Under the pieces are notes generated by a model. The model did no database searches. It saw only the letters and a program-made list of their open reading frames with translations, and was not told the DNA's origin. DNA of 64,000 nt from Castellaniella sp041677825 (GTDB taxonomy: Bacteria; Pseudomonadota; Gammaproteobacteria; Burkholderiales; Burkholderiaceae_B), in NCBI RefSeq assembly GCF_041677825.1, contig NZ_JBAYPG010000016.1, positions 8,158 to 72,157 on the forward strand. Reading direction: 5' to 3'. The translations under genes were made by a program, and so were the position numbers. Shown in pieces: positions 25,722-34,624 of this stretch. Every line of letters starts with the position of its first letter. Within the stretch, counting starts at the first letter, position 1.

Positions 25722-27677
25722 TCAGATCGAGTGTGGCCCGGGAAATACCCCAGAACTTCGGGCTTCCTCAGGCAATTGCACGGCTGGCAGGGGCGTATCG
25801 GCGTCCGGCCCCGGCGCGGCCGCCGGCTGATAACCCGCCACCCAGCGCTGCAGCTGGGCCCGCACTTCGGCATCGCTGCGCGGCCCCCAGTGCGCAAGCC
25901 AGGCCTCGGCCTCGGCCAGCAGGCCCGCGGGCACCGGATCGGGGCGCGCGATGTGCAGCTTGGGGTGTGGCGTACGGCAAACCTTCTCGCCATCAGCCAG
26001 CACCTCTTCGTAGAGTTTCTCGCCCGGACGCAAGCCAGTATAGGTGATGGCGATTTCATCCGGCGTGAAACCCGCCAGTTCGATCATGCGCCGCGCCAGG
26101 TCGACGATCTTCACCGGCTCGCCCATGTCAAGCACGAACAGCTCGCCACCCCGCCCCATGGCCGCAGCCTGCAGCACCAGCTGCGCCGCCTCGGGGATGG
26201 ACATGAAAAAGCGCGTGATCTCTGGATGCGTAACCGTGACCGGCCCACCCTGGCGGATCTGCTGCTCGAACTTGGGGATCACGCTGCCCGTGCTGCCCAG
26301 CACGTTGCCAAAGCGCACGATCTGCATCAGCGTGCGCGGCGCACCCGGCCCCGGACTCCGGGCGGCGAGTTCCTCGCAGAGCATCTCGGCCAGGCGCTTG
26401 CTGGCGCCCATCACGTTGGTGGGGTTGACCGCCTTGTCGGTGGAAATGAGCACGAAGCGCTCGGCCCCACAGTCGCGCGCGCAGCGCGCCGCCACCAGCG
26501 TACCCCAGGCATTGTTGCGCAGCGCCGCCCAGCTGTTGTGTACCTCCATCAGCGGTACGTGCTTATAGGCCGCCGCGTGAAACACCAGATGCGGGCGCCA
26601 GCGCGCAAACGCCGCCTGCATGGCCGCTGCATCCTTGACATCCAGCGTCAGCGGCGTAACGGACACCTCGGGATAGAGTTCGGCAAACCATTGCTGTATG
26701 CCATACAGGGCAAATTCGCCTGCATCCGCCAGCACCAGCGAGCGCGCACCGAAGCGCGCCAGCTGCCGGCACAGCTCGCCGCCGATCGAGCCGCCCGCCC
26801 CCGTCACCAGCACCCTCCGGCCTGCAAGCATGGCCTGGATCGGCGCCACATCGAGCTGCACCGCGTCGCGCCCGAGCAAGTCCTGAATGCGCACCGGGCG
26901 CATGGCGTTGATGGCCACCCGCCCGGTCAGTAATTCGGCCAGCGAGGGCACGGTCGTGAGCCGCGCCCCCGCCTCGAGCGCGATCTCGCTGACCTTGCGC
27001 ACATCTTCGGTGGATGATGACGGGACGGCAAGGATCACATCACGCGCACCGTGCTGGCGCAGCAGCGCGGGCAGGTGCGCACGCCCGCCCGCCACTCGCA
27101 CCCCGGAGAGCTCCAGCCCCCACTTGTTGCGATCGTCATCCACCAGCGCCACCACCGCCCAGGTCGGGCTGCCCGCCAGCTGATGCAGGAGCAAGGCCCC
27201 TGCGCGCCCCGCACCGACCACCACCACCGGGCGGCGCGCGCGCCTGTCGCCCGAACGCCGGCGCTGCTGGCGCGCCTCGCGCCACATGCGCCAGGCAATG
27301 CGCCCACCGGCCATGATGCCCAGCAGCAACATGGGATAAAGCACCACGATGGAGCGTGGGATCGCCTGCCCGCGGCGCACCAGCAGCGCGTACAGCAGCA
27401 TGGCAATGAAGGACACCAGCACCGCGCGCAACAGCCGGCGCAGATCCGGCAGGCTGGCAAACGCCCACATGCCGCGATACAGCCCCACCGCCTGGCAGGT
27501 GACCAGCTGCACGGGCACCAGCACCATCAGGCCCAGCACGATTTCAACATTCAGCTGCGCCGGCCAGTCGAAATTGAAGCGCAGCAGCATGGCCCCACAC
27601 CAGGCCAGCACCACCGCCAGCAGATCGTAGAGAAAAATCAGCAGCGTGCGCAGCGGATGTGACTGATTATGCGGCAT
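25722..27677 (-). CDS. Membrane nucleotide-sugar 4,6-dehydratase, WbpM/FlaA1/CapD family
   Basis: 651 residues. Four N-terminal spans (about residues 10-125) precede a CoA-binding-like Rossmann domain (VVVVGAGRAGALLLHQLA) and a C-terminal SDR dehydratase domain with VLVTGAGGSIGGELCRQLA, VFHAAAYKHVPLME, LISTDKAVNPTNVMGASKR and MSIPEAAQLVLQA. The TDK variant of the SDR triad is typical of UDP-GlcNAc C4,C6-dehydratases. It likely makes the 4-keto-6-deoxy intermediate used by the adjacent aminotransferase, as in QuiNAc4NAc-type pathways. Its ATG overlaps the aminotransferase end by 11 bases. Confidence 0.93.
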   Translation of the reverse strand: MPHNQSHPLRTLLIFLYDLLAVVLAWCGAMLLRFNFDWPAQLNVEIVLGLMVLVPVQLVTCQAVGLYRGMWAFASLPDLRRLLRAVLVSFIAMLLYALLVRRGQAIPRSIVVLYPMLLLGIMAGGRIAWRMWREARQQRRRSGDRRARRPVVVVGAGRAGALLLHQLAGSPTWAVVALVDDDRNKWGLELSGVRVAGGRAHLPALLRQHGARDVILAVPSSSTEDVRKVSEIALEAGARLTTVPSLAELLTGRVAINAMRPVRIQDLLGRDAVQLDVAPIQAMLAGRRVLVTGAGGSIGGELCRQLARFGARSLVLADAGEFALYGIQQWFAELYPEVSVTPLTLDVKDAAAMQAAFARWRPHLVFHAAAYKHVPLMEVHNSWAALRNNAWGTLVAARCARDCGAERFVLISTDKAVNPTNVMGASKRLAEMLCEELAARSPGPGAPRTLMQIVRFGNVLGSTGSVIPKFEQQIRQGGPVTVTHPEITRFFMSIPEAAQLVLQAAAMGRGGELFVLDMGEPVKIVDLARRMIELAGFTPDEIAITYTGLRPGEKLYEEVLADGEKVCRTPHPKLHIARPDPVPAGLLAEAEAWLAHWGPRSDAEVRAQLQRWVAGYQPAAAPGPDADTPLPAVQLPEEARSSGVFPGPHSI

Positions 27678-28854
27678 GTGGATCCGTGGCTGCGTGCATC
27701 ACCTGCGCCAGCACCTGGCACGTCTGGTGGATGTGTTCATCCTGCAGCGTCGGGTGCACCAGAAACATCAGGCTGGTCTCGCCCAGCGCGCGCGCCACCG
27801 GCAGGCGCCGCGCCGGGCGCCAGCCCGTACCGTCGAAGGCCTTTTCCAGATAGACCTCGGAGCACGAACCGGTGTAGGCCGGCACCCCGGCATCGAGAAT
27901 GGCCTGCAGAATGCGATCGCGCGACCAACCCGGCGCCAGGCGCTCGGGGCGCACGAACACATAGCACTTGTAGGCCGCGTGTTCGATGCCTGCGGGCAGC
28001 GCCGGCACCCGCAGCCCCGGCAGCGCGCGCGCCGCCTGCCAGATCGCCTGCGCATGCGCCCGGCGCTGCGCCGCCCACCGCGGCATGCGCTGCAGCTGGA
28101 TGCGGCCGATGGCCGCCTGCATCTCGAGCATGCGCCCATTCGTGCCAAAGGACTCATGCAGCCAGCGAAACCCCGGCGGGTGCGTGCGCGCATGCACCGC
28201 ATCCCACGATTTGCCGTGATCCTTATAAGCCCACATGCGCTTCCAGACCGCTGTATCACTGGTGGTGACCATGCCGCCCTCGCCCCCCGTGGTCATGATC
28301 TTGTCCTGGCAGAACGACCAGGCCCCCACATGCCCCAGCGAGCCCACCGGGCGCCCCCGGTAGCGCGCCCCATGCGCCTGCGCGCAGTCTTCCACCACCA
28401 GGAGGCCGTGTTCCTGCGCCAAGGCCATGATGGGATCCATATCGCAGGGCCAGCCCGCCAGATGCACACAGACGATGGCCCGCGTGCGCGGCGTGAGCAC
28501 CGCGCGGATGGTCTGTGCCGTGATGTTCTGCGAATCGGCGTCCACCTCGGCAAACACCGGCACCGCGCCTGCGTTCACCACGCAGGACACCGAAGCCAGA
28601 AACGTGCGCGGCGTGACCACCACCTCATCGCCCGAGCCTATGCCCAGACCCTTGAGGGCCAGATCGAGCGCCAGCGTGCCATTGGCCAGGGCAATCGCGT
28701 GGCGCGTGCCTGACCATGCCGCGAACTCGGCCTCGAAATCATGGCAGTGGTGCCCGGTCCAGTAATTGACTCGGTTGGAAAGAATGACATCGCGCACGGC
28801 ATCGGCTTCTTCGGGCGTGAAGGCCGGCCAGGGGGGGAAGGGAGTGTTGAGCAT
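27667..28854 (-). CDS. DegT/DnrJ/EryC1-family UDP-sugar aminotransferase
   Basis: 395-residue PLP enzyme. NYWTGHHCHDFEAEFAAW opens the fold; ANGTLALDLALKGLGIGSGD, the PLP aspartate in VVEDCAQAHGA, and the lysine in WSFCQDKIMTTGGEGGM are visible. Overlap with the WbpM-like dehydratase downstream and the GNAT gene a little upstream suggest a dehydratase, aminotransferase and acetyltransferase path to a 4-acetamido-2,4,6-trideoxyhexose (PglF/E/D or bacillosamine logic). That assignment is inferred. Confidence 0.92.
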   Translation of the reverse strand: MLNTPFPPWPAFTPEEADAVRDVILSNRVNYWTGHHCHDFEAEFAAWSGTRHAIALANGTLALDLALKGLGIGSGDEVVVTPRTFLASVSCVVNAGAVPVFAEVDADSQNITAQTIRAVLTPRTRAIVCVHLAGWPCDMDPIMALAQEHGLLVVEDCAQAHGARYRGRPVGSLGHVGAWSFCQDKIMTTGGEGGMVTTSDTAVWKRMWAYKDHGKSWDAVHARTHPPGFRWLHESFGTNGRMLEMQAAIGRIQLQRMPRWAAQRRAHAQAIWQAARALPGLRVPALPAGIEHAAYKCYVFVRPERLAPGWSRDRILQAILDAGVPAYTGSCSEVYLEKAFDGTGWRPARRLPVARALGETSLMFLVHPTLQDEHIHQTCQVLAQVMHAATDPHAA

Positions 28855-28945
28855 TCTAGAGGGCGCGTTTATTGGGCCAGAAAGTTACATTAAGGCCTAT
28901 CCCAGTACAAGTTATAACGCACGTAAAATTCGATTGCGTATGTTC

Positions 28946-29953
28946 TCATACGGGCGTCGGGACTTGAACCAAGGTATCGCATTTTGCAAACGTCATTCCT
29001 TCACGATAGCCATAAGGCGGCAACGCCTTTCCCTGGTAGTCATCAATCAGCATTTGCACATGGTTGGCACCTGCCATATGCGTAAACGGATAACCTCCTC
29101 CAAAGCGTGGATTCAGCTCCAACAAATAAAGCTGCCCGTCACGCTCCAAAAAATCACAATCCACATTTCCACGATGAGAGAGAGAACCAGCCAGCTTCGA
29201 CACAATGTCATGGAAGGGCTTCGGCGAAACTGTAAGCGCCTTATCGGTCTCCCCTGCACGCATGGACAGTTTTCGCTTTGCCGCAAACCCAGCCAGATTT
29301 CTGTAGCGGTCAAACAGCATGTCCACCCCATACTCTTGCCCCTCAATCCATTCCTGGATGATCACGGCATTCTCTTTTCCAAAAACGGATAGCGCACTGC
29401 CCCGCACGACACGCGCGCAGGTTTCATGGACTACCGGTAAGTCTTCTGCAGAATCCACTATATATAGCCCAATTGACGCACTCCCCCAGCGCGGCTTGAC
29501 CACCCACCGCGACTTGGCAGCATCTTGCTTGATTGCCTGCTGAGCAGCATCTACCGACAAGAATGTGTGAGGCGTGGGGATGCCGAGACTTCTGGCAAAC
29601 AAGAATGTCTGCCATTTGTCCGCACACACATCCCGCGTGCCTACTGACGGGACATATAAAACTGCCCCGGTCTCTCTCTCAAACTTATCTGCCAGCTCAG
29701 CCAACAAACCAATTTCCAGATCATTCAATGAAAACACCATACTGATATTTTCATCAATCATTATTTTCTTCAACGCGTCTGGATACGATTCGTCGCCTAC
29801 ACCAGGTACCTGATATTCTATATCGCAAGCTCGCAGCCCTGGTGCTGTCGGGTCCATGTCAGTACCCACCAGCTTTCCCTGCAAACCAAGAGCACCGCGA
29901 AAGTACTGTGCAAGGTAATGGCGACGCCCTATGCATGTAAGCAGAATATTCAT
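28946..29953 (-). CDS. ATP-grasp protein (carbamoyl-phosphate-synthase-like)
   Basis: 335 residues. MNILLTCIGRRHYLAQYF and VGTDMDPTAPGLRACD form the pre-ATP-grasp Rossmann part; RWVVKPRWGSASIGLYIV and IIQEWIEGQEYGVDML are the ATP-grasp core and VDCDFLERDGQLYLLELN the metal site. Such CarB-like proteins are frequent in O-antigen loci, where they probably ligate an amino acid or acyl group to a sugar amine. The ATG overlaps the GNAT stop by one base (TGATG). The gene is more AT-rich than the aminotransferase next to it. Confidence 0.85.
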   Translation of the reverse strand: MNILLTCIGRRHYLAQYFRGALGLQGKLVGTDMDPTAPGLRACDIEYQVPGVGDESYPDALKKIMIDENISMVFSLNDLEIGLLAELADKFERETGAVLYVPSVGTRDVCADKWQTFLFARSLGIPTPHTFLSVDAAQQAIKQDAAKSRWVVKPRWGSASIGLYIVDSAEDLPVVHETCARVVRGSALSVFGKENAVIIQEWIEGQEYGVDMLFDRYRNLAGFAAKRKLSMRAGETDKALTVSPKPFHDIVSKLAGSLSHRGNVDCDFLERDGQLYLLELNPRFGGGYPFTHMAGANHVQMLIDDYQGKALPPYGYREGMTFAKCDTLVQVPTPV

Positions 29954-30495
29954 CAAATCATTGAGCCATAAAATTCCGCGCTATCAACGGACAGCTCAAC
30001 CAAGAACATTGACATTATGTAGCGATCGGTATATCTCCCACGAAACCATATATGATCTTTTAATATACCCTCTATAAGAAATTTATTTTTTTTATAAAAC
30101 TCGATAATTTGGTGATCGGCCGATGTAACAAACAAAGAGACTTTTCGTAAATTCAATTCATATTTACCGAAGGCCAACATGGCATTCAGGAAATATGAAC
30201 CGTATCCATGGCCCATGCTATCCGGATGAATGAATATATACATTTCCGCTACACCATGTCTTGATTCAATATTCACCAGGCCGCCGAAACCGATCGCCAA
30301 ACCATCCTGCTCAAATGCAAAATCCACCCTATTTTTAACTGAACCTATTGATTTGCACCACTCCTGCGTCTTATAATAGTCTACGGGCACATCAATAAAA
30401 ATTCCGGAAAATACATCGATCGATGTCAAAGCCTGCCAACGCCTGAATGCGTGCTTCTCATTGATTCTTATGAGGGATCGTTTCATTTGACTCAT
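29953..30495 (-). CDS. GNAT-family N-acetyltransferase
   Basis: About 180 residues with the GNAT fold: EMYIFIHPDSMGHGYGSYFL carries the acetyl-CoA pyrophosphate loop (here H-G-Y-G) and KVSLFVTSADHQIIEFYKKN the C-terminal motif. ATG 30495 (MSQMKRSLIRINEKH) has GGTAG six bases ahead; ATG 30486 is possible. The 5' end overlaps the sugar transferase gene by 38 bases. It is AT-rich. Likely acetylates a sugar amine made in this locus. Confidence 0.83.
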   Translation of the reverse strand: MSQMKRSLIRINEKHAFRRWQALTSIDVFSGIFIDVPVDYYKTQEWCKSIGSVKNRVDFAFEQDGLAIGFGGLVNIESRHGVAEMYIFIHPDSMGHGYGSYFLNAMLAFGKYELNLRKVSLFVTSADHQIIEFYKKNKFLIEGILKDHIWFRGRYTDRYIMSMFLVELSVDSAEFYGSMI

Positions 30496-31096
30496 TGTTG
30501 CTACCGATTGATCGTCTATAATCTGAAAAAGACCCTTGCGGCGCCGCATCCAATATATTTTCTTTTTTTATAACCTTCAATATTGTCTTGAGGATAATCA
30601 ACAAATCCCCACGAAAGCTCATTGTCCTGACATACTCCACATCAAACGACAGTTTGTCATTCCAAGTGATTGCATTACGGCCCTGTATCTGGGCCAAGCC
30701 AGTGATACCCGGTCTCACGGTATGACGAAGTTGCTCTTCTTCAGAATAATAATCCATGTACTCCAACAACAGCGGTCGCGGCCCCACCAGGCTCATTTCA
30801 CCTTTCAGTACGTTCCACAGTTCAGGCAATTCATCGATGCTGCTGGAGCGCAAGAACCGGCCCAGACGTGTGATGCGCTCGGCGTCGGGCAGAAGGTTCC
30901 CTGCCTCATCGACCGCATCACGCATCGTACGGAATTTGATAAGTTCGAAGGGCTTGCCATGCAGGCCAGGGCGCATCTGGCGAAAGAATACTGGACTGCC
31001 CAATTGCCAGCGAATAAGTACAGCAACAACCAGCAGCAAAGGGCTGAGAACGAGCAGGCCCACAGCTGCCCCGACAACATCCAGAAGCCTTTTCAT
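30458..31096 (-). CDS. Initiating undecaprenyl-phosphate sugar phosphotransferase (PglC type)
   Basis: 212 residues, a monotopic phosphoglycosyltransferase that starts the repeat unit on undecaprenyl phosphate. The N-terminal membrane helix is KRLLDVVGAAVGLLVLSPLL; the core has PVFFRQMRPGLHGKPFELIK, KFRTMRD with the following acidic pair, SSIDELPELWNVLKGEMSLV and GPRPLLLEYM, all family hallmarks. The short form without the extra WbaP spans suggests an N-acetylated sugar-1-phosphate substrate. It follows the WbuB-like GT, as wbjF follows wbjE in P. aeruginosa O11. Confidence 0.93.
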   Translation of the reverse strand: MKRLLDVVGAAVGLLVLSPLLLVVAVLIRWQLGSPVFFRQMRPGLHGKPFELIKFRTMRDAVDEAGNLLPDAERITRLGRFLRSSSIDELPELWNVLKGEMSLVGPRPLLLEYMDYYSEEEQLRHTVRPGITGLAQIQGRNAITWNDKLSFDVEYVRTMSFRGDLLIILKTILKVIKKENILDAAPQGSFSDYRRSIGSNNESNETIPHKNQ

Positions 31097-31119
31097 GATC
31101 ATAGGGCCATGAAAGCCTT

Positions 31120-32346
31120 TCAGGCCCGCCCCGCAAGGCGATGGATGATGTCGGCGAACTGCGCTACACCCTTCTCGAGGGAGAGCTTATCCTGATAGTA
31201 CGCCCTGGCCCTGGCGCCCATGGCTTCACGCGCCTGCATCGACATACCAGCCAGTCGTTCGGCGGCGTCACATAGGGCCTGCGGATTCTCAGACTCGATC
31301 ACCAGGCCACTACCCGATTCCCGGACCATGTCGGCAGCGTCGCCTTCAACCGCCATCAGGATGGGCTTGCCTATCGTCATGTAGGCCTGGGTCTTCGAAG
31401 GGATGGTGATCTGGAAGAGTGGGTCCTTGCGCAGATGCACCAGCAAGGCGTCGGCGGCCTGCAGGGCGGCCCCGACTTCGGATATGGGCACCCTGGGCAG
31501 GAAGATGACATTATCCAGCCCTTGGGCCTCCGCCTTGCGCTTCAGGCGATCTACGTCGATGCCAGCGCCCATCAGGACCCAGACGACGTTTGAACCATGG
31601 CTCTTCTGCAGCATGGCGGCATCCAGAACGGTATCCAGCGCCTGGGCCTTGCCCATGTTGCCGGCGAACAGAATACGAAAATGGCGTGCATCGGGGAATC
31701 GCTCGGGCGGTGCACCCTGGGGGGTGTCCAGCGCCAATTCGGCGGCCCAGTTGGGGATGACGCTGATATTTTCCCTGGGTACGCCGCGATCCACCAGCAA
31801 GCGCTCGAATCCTGGCGACAGCACCGCAATATGGTCGACTCGGCGATAGACCCAGCGGCATACAGCCCCGACCAGGCGCAAGGCATGCTCGCTGTTCAGC
31901 ATGCCCGAAACTCGCAGGGTATCCGGCCACATGTCCTGTACGTCGTAGATGACCGGTATGCGTCGCAGAACGCGCAGCAGGGCAGCGGTCACGCCTACAG
32001 TCAGCGGCGGGTGATAGGCGTAAATCACGTCGGGTCGGCGCAGGAAAAACAAGCCGTAGATGAGCGAAGAGGCCGCGAAGCTGGCGTAATTGAAGATTCG
32101 GCGCCACGCCGAACGATCATGGCTGGGATACAGCGGCACACGGTTGACGCGAATACCGCCCATGATTTCCTTCTGATACCAACGCACGCGGTACCCCGGG
32201 TACAGCTTGCCCCCGGGATAGTTGGGAAAGCCGGTGAGTACTTCCACCTCGAAGCCCTGGCGCTGCAATTCACGCGCAAACACCAGACCCTTGAAGGACG
32301 ATTCGGGGTCGAACCATTGTGTCAACATCAATACGCGGATCGCCAT
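31120..32346 (-). CDS. Glycosyltransferase family 4, WbuB/WbjE-like (probable L-FucNAc transferase)
   Basis: 408-residue GT-B protein. RVLMLTQWFDPESSFKGLVF and LTGFPNYPGGKLYPGYRVRW are characteristic of WbuB-type transferases; VIYDVQDMWPDTLRVSGML follows. The C-terminal site is RILFAGNMGKAQALDTVL and the ITIPSKTQAYMTIGKPILM stretch in place of the classical E-x7-E. It lies directly behind fnlABC and before the initiating transferase, matching its known partners for L-FucNAc addition. Confidence 0.9.
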   Translation of the reverse strand: MAIRVLMLTQWFDPESSFKGLVFARELQRQGFEVEVLTGFPNYPGGKLYPGYRVRWYQKEIMGGIRVNRVPLYPSHDRSAWRRIFNYASFAASSLIYGLFFLRRPDVIYAYHPPLTVGVTAALLRVLRRIPVIYDVQDMWPDTLRVSGMLNSEHALRLVGAVCRWVYRRVDHIAVLSPGFERLLVDRGVPRENISVIPNWAAELALDTPQGAPPERFPDARHFRILFAGNMGKAQALDTVLDAAMLQKSHGSNVVWVLMGAGIDVDRLKRKAEAQGLDNVIFLPRVPISEVGAALQAADALLVHLRKDPLFQITIPSKTQAYMTIGKPILMAVEGDAADMVRESGSGLVIESENPQALCDAAERLAGMSMQAREAMGARARAYYQDKLSLEKGVAQFADIIHRLAGRA

Positions 32347-32349
32347 GGT

Positions 32350-33486
32350 TCAGTATTTCTTCCATACGACACGATTCACATAGTCGGTATAGCTGTGGAT
32401 GATGCGCAGTACCTTGTCGGAGACATTGGGCATGCTGTAGTCGGCCACCAGGCGCAGACTCCGGTTGGCGCCACGCGGCTGGTCGCGCAGAACGGCCAGC
32501 CCTTGACGTACCCGGTCCACGTTCAGGCCGACCATCATGACGGCGGCCTCTTCCATGCCTTCGGGACGCTCGTGGGCCTCACGCAGGTTCAAGGCTGGGA
32601 AATTCAGGATGGACGACTCTTCGCTAATGGTGCCGCTGTCCGACAGCACGGCGCGCGCGTGACACTGCAGCTTCACGTAATCAAGAAAGCCCAGTGGCTT
32701 GAGCAATTGCACGCGCTCATGGAAGGCAGCACCCGTAGCCTGCACGCGCTGACGCGTGCGCGGGTGGGTGGAGACGATCACCGGCAGGTCATGGTCTTCG
32801 GCGAGCGCGTTGATCACAGCCACCAGGCGCGCAAAGGCCTGTTCCGCATCCACGTTCTCTTCCCGGTGGGCGCTGACCACAAAGTAATTCTCCGCGCGCA
32901 AGGCCAGGCGGGTCAGCACATCCGAGGCCTCGATGCGCGCGCGGTAATGGTGGAGCACTTCGTACATGGGGCTACCGGTCTTGATCACCTGATCGGGCGG
33001 CAGCCCTTCGCGCAGCAGATACTCGCGTGCGATGCTGCTGTAGGTCAGGTTGATGTCGGCCGTGTGATCCACGATGCGGCGGTTGATTTCCTCAGGCACA
33101 CGCTGGTCGAAGCAGCGATTGCCGGCCTCCATATGAAACACGGGGATCTTGCGCCGCTTGGCCGGGATGACCGACAGGCAGCTGTTGGTGTCGCCCAGAA
33201 CCAGCACGGCGTCGGGCTGCGCCTGCGCCAGGACGCGATCCACCGCGATGATGAGCCGGCCTATGGTGTGCGCAGCCCCGGTGCTGTCTGCGGCGCTGTC
33301 CAGAAAGTGATCCGGCCGGCGCACGTTCAGATCCTCGAAGAACACCTGGTTCAATTCATAGTCGTAATTCTGCCCGGTATGCACCAGCACGTGTTCGCAA
33401 TGGCGATCGAGCGCCGCCAATACGCGCGAGAGGCGGATGATTTCGGGCCGGGTGCCGACCACGGTCATGACTTTGAGTTTCTTCAT
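32350..33486 (-). CDS. fnlC: UDP-N-acetylglucosamine 2-epimerase family, FnlC/WbjD type
   Basis: 378 residues of the non-hydrolysing 2-epimerase family. KVMTVVGTRPEIIRLSRVLA, VHTGQNYDYELNQVFFEDL, LGDTNSCLSVIPAKRRKIPV, HMEAGNRCFDQRVPEEINRR and LSDSGTISEESSIL are visible. The R-C-F-D-Q and S-C-L-S variants are those of the FucNAc epimerase rather than WecB. ATG 33486 is eight bases after the fnlB stop. It performs the last step to UDP-L-FucNAc. Confidence 0.93.
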   Translation of the reverse strand: MKKLKVMTVVGTRPEIIRLSRVLAALDRHCEHVLVHTGQNYDYELNQVFFEDLNVRRPDHFLDSAADSTGAAHTIGRLIIAVDRVLAQAQPDAVLVLGDTNSCLSVIPAKRRKIPVFHMEAGNRCFDQRVPEEINRRIVDHTADINLTYSSIAREYLLREGLPPDQVIKTGSPMYEVLHHYRARIEASDVLTRLALRAENYFVVSAHREENVDAEQAFARLVAVINALAEDHDLPVIVSTHPRTRQRVQATGAAFHERVQLLKPLGFLDYVKLQCHARAVLSDSGTISEESSILNFPALNLREAHERPEGMEEAAVMMVGLNVDRVRQGLAVLRDQPRGANRSLRLVADYSMPNVSDKVLRIIHSYTDYVNRVVWKKY

Positions 33487-33494
33487 GCGGTGCT

Positions 33495-34622
33495 TCAAAG
33501 AGGACACGCGTAGGTGTCCGGGCGAGTGGGGTCGAAGATCTCGTTGGCCCACAGCATCACCACCAGTTCATCAGAGCCCACGTTGGTGATGTCATGCGTC
33601 CAGCCCGGCACGGTCTCGACGACCTGCGGCCGCGCGCCGCTGGTGACGAGTTCATGGGCCTCGCCTGTCAGGATATGGCGAAAGCGGAAACGCGCCTGGC
33701 CCCGGATCACCAGGAATTTTTCCGTCTTGGAATGGTGGTAATGCCCACCGCGAGTGACCCCAGGGTGGGCCGTGAAAAATGAGAACTGGCCGCAGTCGGG
33801 CGTCTTGAGCATTTCCACGAACGTGCCGCGCGGGTCCGCATGCTGCACGAGATCGTAGGCAAAGGACGCGGGCGGCAGGAAGCTGACGTAGGTGGCGTAC
33901 AGGGCGCGCAGCAGGCCACTGCCCACGCGCTCGGTGATCAGGCTCTGGCGGCTGGCGGCAAATGACCGAATGGCCGCCGCCACTGCGCCCACCGTGGTGG
34001 GGTAGACGGGCTGCACCTGGGCAAACCCATCCGCGTCCGTGGGCAAGGTCGCACCATCGATCAGGGCCAGGAAAGCGGCGATGACATCATCCACATAGAC
34101 CAGCGAAAGCGCTGCATCCGGGTCATGCACCTCGATCGCCTGGCCGCGCGCCACCCGGTAACAGAAGGTGGCCACGGCCGAGTTGTAATCGGGCCGAGAC
34201 CACTTGCCAAACACGTTGGGCAGCCGAAAGACATGGACTGGCGCCTGTGTGCGTGTCGCGTACTCGTGCATCAGGGCCTCGGCCGCACGCTTGCTGGCCC
34301 CATAGGGGTTATCGCGCTGGGCCTGAGTGGATGAGGTATACACGACCTCAATCGAACGCCCTGTGCGCCGCATTTCGGCCTCAGCTGCGGCCAGCAGCTG
34401 GCGGGTCAACCCGACGTTGCCCGCCGTGAATTCGGCGGGATCCTGCGGCCGGTTCACCCCCGCCAGATGGAAAACGACATCCACGCCAGCCAGCAGGGCC
34501 GGCAGCGCCTGGTAACCCTGCGCCCGCGTGTGGCACACGAGTTCGATGTCCGCGCGCGTCGACAGGTGCTGCCGAAGATTGCGGCCTATGAAGCCATCCG
34601 CGCCAGTGATCAGGATCCGCAT
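33495..34622 (-). CDS. fnlB: UDP-sugar reductase with C-terminal cupin, FnlB/WbjC type
   Basis: 375 residues. N-terminal SDR (ILITGADGFIGRNLRQHL, FHLAGVNRPQDPAEF, YTSSTQAQRDNPYGASKRAA with YxxxK) and C-terminal cupin (GQFSFFTAHPGVTRGGHYHH, KTEKFLVIRGQARFRFRHI). This fusion is specific to the C-4 reductase/C-3 epimerase of UDP-L-FucNAc synthesis. ATG 34622 lies two bases after the fnlA stop; a TTG two codons upstream is less likely. Confidence 0.94.
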   Translation of the reverse strand: MRILITGADGFIGRNLRQHLSTRADIELVCHTRAQGYQALPALLAGVDVVFHLAGVNRPQDPAEFTAGNVGLTRQLLAAAEAEMRRTGRSIEVVYTSSTQAQRDNPYGASKRAAEALMHEYATRTQAPVHVFRLPNVFGKWSRPDYNSAVATFCYRVARGQAIEVHDPDAALSLVYVDDVIAAFLALIDGATLPTDADGFAQVQPVYPTTVGAVAAAIRSFAASRQSLITERVGSGLLRALYATYVSFLPPASFAYDLVQHADPRGTFVEMLKTPDCGQFSFFTAHPGVTRGGHYHHSKTEKFLVIRGQARFRFRHILTGEAHELVTSGARPQVVETVPGWTHDITNVGSDELVVMLWANEIFDPTRPDTYACPL

Positions 34623-34624
34623 CG